From Nitrospirota bacterium (lineage in GTDB: Bacteria > Nitrospirota > JAOUDF01), in assembly GCA_029859385.1 (NCBI GenBank), contig JAOUDF010000094.1, forward strand, positions 1 to 9,606: a DNA stretch of 9,606 nucleotides. The letters run 5' to 3'. The first letter of the stretch is position 1; every line of letters starts with the position of its first letter. The notes beneath the pieces were generated by a model, which saw only the letters and a list, made by a program, of their open reading frames with translations, ran no database searches and was not told the DNA's origin. This document shows positions 5,893 through 9,606 of the stretch, piece after piece. The translations under genes were made by a program, and so were the position numbers.

Positions 5893-7184
5893 GCGAAACA
5901 CCAAAGAACCAGCCCGGCCAGGACCGTCTGGCCCGGATGCAGAAGACGGTAAAGGTCCACCATGCCATGGAGGCAAAGAAGGCCCTCTTGGTGATCGAGG
6001 AGGAGTTCCCCGACAATCCGGAGGGGATGCGCTATTTCTACGACAAACTGCGAGCCTACACGGAAGGGAAGCCGTTCGTGCCCGACGGGAAGAAGATCGT
6101 CGGCACCCTCTGCATCCATGTGCCCGACGAGATCATCTACGCCGCCGGTGCGGTGCCGGTGCGCCTCTGCTCCGGGGCCTACGCCTCGGACCAGGTGGGG
6201 GCCGAGTTCATGCCGGCCAAATCGTGCCCTCTCATCAAGTCGACCCTGGGGAAGATTTATCTCGACATGATTCCCGACTCGGTGATGATCGTCAACCCCA
6301 CTACCTGCGACCAGAAGCGGAAGTTCGGCGAGATATCGGGGGAGTTCAGCGACAAGTTCTACATGCTGGAGGTGCCGCCGACGAAGGACAGCGAGGAGGC
6401 GAGGGAGTACTGGCAGCGGGTGGTGAAGCGGTTCGCAAAGGCGCTGGAAAAGGCCACCGGCACGAAGATTACCCGCAAGGGGATGAAGGCCGCCATCAGC
6501 AAGGTGCGCGAGGCCCAGGCCCAGTACCGGCGGTTCCACAACCTGCGCAAGCATCCACAGCCGCTCATCTGGGGCAAGGACGCCTTCATCGTGGCCAACA
6601 CCTATTTCTTCGATGACATCGACCAGTGGACAAAGGCCCTTGGCTGGCTCAACACCGAGCTGGAGGGGAGGATCGCTTCCGGCAAGAGCGTTGGCAAGCC
6701 GAACAGCCCCCGCATCATCATGTCGGGCTCTCCGTCAATCTTTCCCAACATGAAGATGCCGCTCCTCGTCGAGCAGCTTGGCGCGGTGATCGTGGCCGAT
6801 GAGACCTGCTCCTCCAACAGGCTTCTCTATGACATGGTGGCCGCTGACGAAAGCTACCTCTACGACATGATCCCGGCAGTGGCCGATCGGTACCTCAAAC
6901 CCTGCACCTGTCCCAATTTTTCGCCCAACACCGACCGGGAGCGGAAGCTGATCGAGATGGCGAAAACCTTTGCCGCCGATGGAGTCATCTACCAGGCATT
7001 CTCCGGCTGCCAGCTCTACGAGATGGAATCGCGGCGCATCGGGAAGGTGCTGGAGTCGCACGGCATCCCCATGCTCTACCTCGAGACCGACTACAGCCCC
7101 GACGACACGGGGCAGCTCTCCACGCGCATTGAGGCATTTCTGGAATCGATAAAGGTGCGGAAGAGAAAGGGGGCTGTCGTATGA
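5889..7184 (+). CDS. double-cubane-cluster / 2-hydroxyacyl-CoA dehydratase (HgdB/BcrC) family protein
   Basis: This 431-residue protein has the full length of the family whose members carry 4Fe-4S or double 8Fe-type clusters and receive ATP-activated electrons from an HgdC-like partner. The family includes dehydratase subunits, benzoyl-CoA reductase subunits and stand-alone double-cubane proteins that reduce small molecules. Recognisable motifs are KSCPLIK (111-117), NPTTCDQKRKFGE (136-148), SGSPSIFP (279-286), EQLGAVIVADETCSSNR (295-311) and ETDYSPDDTGQLSTRIEAFL (399-418). Candidate cluster ligands are C75, C113, C140, C307, C339, C341 and C374. Only one such subunit is encoded, with no second dehydratase subunit, CoA transferase or acyl-CoA dehydrogenase nearby. 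That fits the stand-alone double-cubane group better than a CoA-ester dehydratase. It overlaps both neighbours by ATGA, with GAGGAA 8 nt before its start. The substrate is unknown. Confidence 0.93.
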   Translation: MSETPKNQPGQDRLARMQKTVKVHHAMEAKKALLVIEEEFPDNPEGMRYFYDKLRAYTEGKPFVPDGKKIVGTLCIHVPDEIIYAAGAVPVRLCSGAYASDQVGAEFMPAKSCPLIKSTLGKIYLDMIPDSVMIVNPTTCDQKRKFGEISGEFSDKFYMLEVPPTKDSEEAREYWQRVVKRFAKALEKATGTKITRKGMKAAISKVREAQAQYRRFHNLRKHPQPLIWGKDAFIVANTYFFDDIDQWTKALGWLNTELEGRIASGKSVGKPNSPRIIMSGSPSIFPNMKMPLLVEQLGAVIVADETCSSNRLLYDMVAADESYLYDMIPAVADRYLKPCTCPNFSPNTDRERKLIEMAKTFAADGVIYQAFSGCQLYEMESRRIGKVLESHGIPMLYLETDYSPDDTGQLSTRIEAFLESIKVRKRKGAVV

Positions 7185-7978
7185 AATATTTTGCGGGGAT
7201 CGATATCGGGTCGACGGCCATCAAGACGGCGCTGGCGGATGAGTCGGGCTTGCTGGTTGGCTGGTATTGCGCGCCCACCGGCAGTTCGTTTCACAAAAAC
7301 TCGGTAGAGGCACTGAATACGTTACTGGAAAAGAACGGCATTACACGGGACGACGTGGCGTACCTCGTCTCTACCGGCTACGGCCGCAAGCTGTTCAAGG
7401 ACGCCGACGAGTCGATCAGCGAGATCACCGCCAATGCCCGGGGGGCAAAAGGATTGGGCGACAAGCATGGAAAAGTCCGTACCATCCTCAACATCGGCGG
7501 ACAGGACTCGAAGGTTATTGCCCTCGACGACGATGGTCACGTCAAGACATCGGTGATGAACGACAAGTGTGCCGCGGGAACGGGTCGGTTTCTCGAAGTG
7601 GCGGCACGTAATCTCGAGGTGGACATCGAAGAGCTGGGGGTGCTTCACTTCGAGGCAGGCGATGCGCCGCTGCCGGTCAATTCCACCTGCACCGTCTTTG
7701 CCGAAAGCGAGATCATCTCGCTTCTTTCCCACGGGCACGGAAAGGGGGAGATCATCGCGGGCATCCACTACTCCATCGCCAAGCGGATTGTGCGGCTGGC
7801 GAGCCGGGTGAACATCGAGGATGTGGTCTTCTTTGACGGCGGTCCGGCCATGAACAAGGGGATGGTGGCCGCGCTGGAAGACGAGCTGATGCGGCCGGTG
7901 GTGGTGCCGGAGGTGCCGCAGATTACAACTGCCTTTGGGGCGGCTCTCATCGCCAGAGAACTTCACGCGGCCGCTTGA
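7181..7978 (+). CDS. HgdC/BadF-type ATPase activator of the double-cubane protein
   Basis: This 265-residue protein belongs to the ASKHA ATPases (HgdC/BadF/BadG/BcrA/BcrD). A homodimer holds one 4Fe-4S cluster between subunits and uses ATP hydrolysis to fire an electron into the partner at very low potential. Motifs seen are the phosphate loop GIDIGSTAIKTAL (6-18), the second phosphate motif NIGGQDSKVI (104-113), NDKCAAGTGRFLEVAA (127-142), STCTVFAESEIISLL (168-182) and the adenosine motif FFDGGPAMNKGM (217-228). C130 and C170 match the two family cysteines that bind the shared cluster. The start overlaps the preceding stop (ATGA) and has an AAGGGGG ribosome binding site 7 nt upstream. The tight pairing says that this activator serves the protein encoded just before it. 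Confidence 0.96.
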   Translation: MKYFAGIDIGSTAIKTALADESGLLVGWYCAPTGSSFHKNSVEALNTLLEKNGITRDDVAYLVSTGYGRKLFKDADESISEITANARGAKGLGDKHGKVRTILNIGGQDSKVIALDDDGHVKTSVMNDKCAAGTGRFLEVAARNLEVDIEELGVLHFEAGDAPLPVNSTCTVFAESEIISLLSHGHGKGEIIAGIHYSIAKRIVRLASRVNIEDVVFFDGGPAMNKGMVAALEDELMRPVVVPEVPQITTAFGAALIARELHAAA

Positions 7979-8616
7979 TGGAATATATCAACCTCTTCCT
8001 CATCGGCGCCGTCTACGGTTTCACCACATGCAGCCTCACCTGCCTGCCCTATCTCGCCCCCTATATGATGGGCGTGGGCGGCGGTTTTAAAGGTGGAATG
8101 AGAAGCTCCCTGTTCTTTGTCTTCGGCAAAGTGGCGACCTATGCGGCGGTGAGCGGGGCCGCTGCCATGTTGGGGCAAGAGCTGATCAAGAAGAACGAGC
8201 ATGATGTCAGGGTGTTCATCGGCCTCTCGCTGGTAGTGGTGGGAGTTCTTCTTTTTATGGGGAAGGAGGGAGGCTGCAAGCCAAACCCGCTTTCACGTCT
8301 CATGCACTCTGCGTCAGGCAGGAAATCCCACCTTTTTGTCCTCGGCATCCTCACCAGCCTTATCCCCTGCGTGCCGTTGTCGTCGCTGCTTTTGCTGTCG
8401 GCCAAAAGCGGGTCTGTGACGACAGGCGCTGCCTACGGATTTGTTTACGGCGCTGGGCTTATCCTTTCACCGCTCATCCTTGCGGGCGGCTTCTTTGCGT
8501 TTGTATCGGAACGGATACGAATGGAAATACCGGACATGCGTGTAGTGCTCAGAAGAGTCTCGGCTGCTGTGCTCATTGCTACGGGGGTGATCGCGGCCGT
8601 TCCGATCTATGGATAA
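7978..8616 (+). CDS. CcdA/DsbD/SafE-like six-helix membrane protein
   Basis: This 212-residue, very hydrophobic protein is of the DsbD/CcdA transmembrane type, often annotated as a sulfite exporter TauE/SafE family or cytochrome c biogenesis protein. Such proteins pass thiol reducing power from cytoplasmic thioredoxin across the inner membrane. The two halves carry matching motifs, TCSLTCLP (17-24, C18 and C22) and SLIPCVPL (127-134, C131). C22 and C131 are the expected redox pair; C100 lies in the central loop. ATG 7978 shares its A with the previous stop (TGATG). There is no visible Shine-Dalgarno, so translation probably depends on re-initiation; the TTG at 7975 is a poorer choice. Cotranscription with the reductase pair suggests that it keeps a periplasmic partner reduced, or helps mature a cytochrome or metal site. 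Transport of a metal or sulfur compound is an alternative. Confidence 0.85.
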   Translation: MEYINLFLIGAVYGFTTCSLTCLPYLAPYMMGVGGGFKGGMRSSLFFVFGKVATYAAVSGAAAMLGQELIKKNEHDVRVFIGLSLVVVGVLLFMGKEGGCKPNPLSRLMHSASGRKSHLFVLGILTSLIPCVPLSSLLLLSAKSGSVTTGAAYGFVYGAGLILSPLILAGGFFAFVSERIRMEIPDMRVVLRRVSAAVLIATGVIAAVPIYG

Positions 8617-9224
8617 CGGATGATTACCCGCACGGTCATATCGGCCCCGTCAACGGTCAGCCGGGCATCCTCAAAACCGGGTGGCCCGAAGAAAGACTTC
8701 GGGTTGTTTGATGTCCCCACTCCTTCCATTGGCATGCCCAAAGTATTTGTGTCCATCCTGCCGTTGCTGTTTTCGTCGTGCAGCACGCCGACTGCATAGG
8801 CGCCCCGCGGCATTTTTTTAAACTCCGCCCGCGACCGTTGCCCACTAATATCTGCTAATACAACCTGATAGGCATCTTCGGGGCGGAGGGGGAACCCCTT
8901 TTCATTGTTGAACAGGCAGACTTTTGCCTTGCCCTGGTCGTTGCGAAAACCAGATATCTCTACCAGCAAGGACACCTCCGGCTGAATATCCTGACCTTCG
9001 CAGTAGGCAGGGGACAGTGTTGCCACGAGGATGAGCGCTATCCCGCATATCGCGGATAACCGATAATCCGCGAGGTGATTTTTAATAGTTAATTTTGCCG
9101 GATAATTTTGCCTGATTCTTTTTGGAGGGCATCGGCCGGTCCGGAGTAGGTAATGCTGTAAAGCGTTGTGTACACGAGTTTTGGCGAGCAGCTCGTCAAG
9201 GGTTGTAAGCAGGTTGGATACCAT
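8607..9224 (-). CDS. exported DUF2141 protein
   Basis: Residues about 85-205 of this 205-residue protein match DUF2141, a small beta-sandwich domain of unknown function found in secreted or periplasmic proteins. Visible patterns are VEISGFRNDQGKAKVCLFN, GFPLRPEDAY, MPRGAYAVGVLHDENSNGRMD (continuing TNTLGMPMEG), and the final TVRVIIRYP strand. A hydrophobic segment at about 56-74 acts as a signal or anchor. It is preceded by an unusual 50-residue basic stretch. ATG 9224 has AAGGA 10 nt upstream, and no good ATG/GTG/TTG occurs between it and the hydrophobic segment. Its end overlaps the end of the CcdA-like gene by 10 bp on the opposite strand, so it is a separate transcription unit. A link to the redox operon is not supported. 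Confidence 0.85.
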   Translation of the reverse strand: MVSNLLTTLDELLAKTRVHNALQHYLLRTGRCPPKRIRQNYPAKLTIKNHLADYRLSAICGIALILVATLSPAYCEGQDIQPEVSLLVEISGFRNDQGKAKVCLFNNEKGFPLRPEDAYQVVLADISGQRSRAEFKKMPRGAYAVGVLHDENSNGRMDTNTLGMPMEGVGTSNNPKSFFGPPGFEDARLTVDGADMTVRVIIRYP

Positions 9225-9280
9225 TAAAGTTTATTCCTTGCGATGACGATACAGGCTACGTCGTCCTAGTTTCATGTCTT

Positions 9281-9309
9281 TTGACAGCTTGTTTGCCCGA
9301 CGATCATAG
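9281..9309 (+). promoter_or_regulatory. candidate promoter for the chemoreceptor-like gene
   Basis: A consensus -35 (TTGACA, 9281-9286) is followed after 17 bp by a weak -10 (TCATAG, 9304-9309), about 50 bp before the gene. A better -10 match (TATTAT, 9327-9332) has no -35 at the right distance. Confidence 0.35.
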
Positions 9310-9358
9310 AGCGAGCCATGACCACCTATTATAGCACTCGTAAACAAGGAGAAAACAG

Positions 9359-9606
9359 ATGAAAGGATTGTTTACCCCAGCGATCAAACTGATGAACCGT
9401 ATGCGCTATGCGCAGAAGTTTACCCTCATCGGCGTACTCGTGTTTCTGGTGATCGGGTGGCTGGGACTCCAGGTGTACCATGAACTTGACGAGCACCTTG
9501 AAAGAGCCCGTAAGGAGCATCATGGCCTTGAGTATATCAAGGAGGTTCGCCAGATAATAAAGCTGACCCAGCAGCACCGGGGGGCGGTGGCCGGTTTTCT
9601 CGGTGG
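9359..9606 (+). CDS. N-terminus of a chemoreceptor-like or other membrane signalling protein (3' truncated by window)
   Basis: The frame opens at ATG 9359, set by AAGGAG (9346-9351) 7 nt upstream, and stays open to the window end (82 codons). It starts with MKGLFTPAIKLMNRMRYAQK, then a membrane helix at about 21-40, followed by a helical periplasmic region rich in charged residues with HGLEYIKEVRQII and TQQHRGAVAGF. This opening (MNR-R-Y-QKF then a helix and QQHRG) is typical of methyl-accepting chemotaxis proteins and some GGDEF sensors. The signalling output domain lies beyond the window, so the class cannot be fixed. It has its own upstream region and is probably not part of the redox operon. 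Confidence 0.75.
   Translation, partial: MKGLFTPAIKLMNRMRYAQKFTLIGVLVFLVIGWLGLQVYHELDEHLERARKEHHGLEYIKEVRQIIKLTQQHRGAVAGFLG

Noticed and set aside
5889..7978. Ordinary 2-hydroxyacyl-CoA dehydratase or benzoyl-CoA reductase
   Set aside because: Those need two or more catalytic subunits and CoA-pathway genes. Only one HgdB-type subunit is present, with receptor and membrane redox genes instead.

Overview
The window looks like a high-GC, strictly or facultatively anaerobic, Gram-negative bacterium of the Desulfuromonadia/Geobacter type. This is an inference from gene content: TonB and an outer-membrane receptor, an HgdB/HgdC-type ATP-driven iron-sulfur reductase pair, a NapH-like membrane ferredoxin, a DUF2141 protein and a chemoreceptor-like protein. 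No 16S or other marker gene is present to confirm it.

Layout. Positions 3-1058 (+) hold the 3' end of a tonB-like gene, a small membrane-anchored Cys/His-rich protein and a small excisionase/MerR-type helix-turn-helix protein. They are followed by a 22-bp perfect dyad and a strong intrinsic terminator (1167-1195). Positions 1310-8616 (+) hold a six-gene run: a TonB-dependent outer-membrane receptor, a secreted His/Gly-rich protein with a C-terminal membrane tail and DUF4198/NikK-like features, a four-helix NapH/NosR-type polyferredoxin, a double-cubane/2-hydroxyacyl-CoA-dehydratase-type protein, its ASKHA ATPase activator, and a CcdA/DsbD/SafE-like membrane protein. The last four are joined by ATGA or TGATG overlaps. 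A 78-bp double-hairpin dispersed repeat (4794-4871) separates the envelope half of the run from the redox half. Positions 8607-9224 (-) hold a DUF2141 protein that overlaps the last + strand gene tail to tail. From 9359 a chemoreceptor-like signalling gene begins and runs off the window.

How the genes may work together (inference). The receptor, energised by the neighbouring TonB, would import a scarce substrate across the outer membrane, and the His-rich periplasmic protein may bind a metal or metal complex. The membrane polyferredoxin could move electrons between the quinone pool or periplasm and the cytoplasm. The activator/double-cubane pair would use ATP to push electrons to very low potential, and the CcdA-like protein would carry thiol reducing power outwards. 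None of the usual CoA-ester fermentation partners (CoA transferase, acyl-CoA dehydrogenase, second dehydratase subunit) is present, so ordinary 2-hydroxyacyl-CoA dehydration is unlikely. An uptake-coupled, ATP-driven reduction of a metal, metallo-cofactor or small molecule is the best reading and the most interesting feature of the window.
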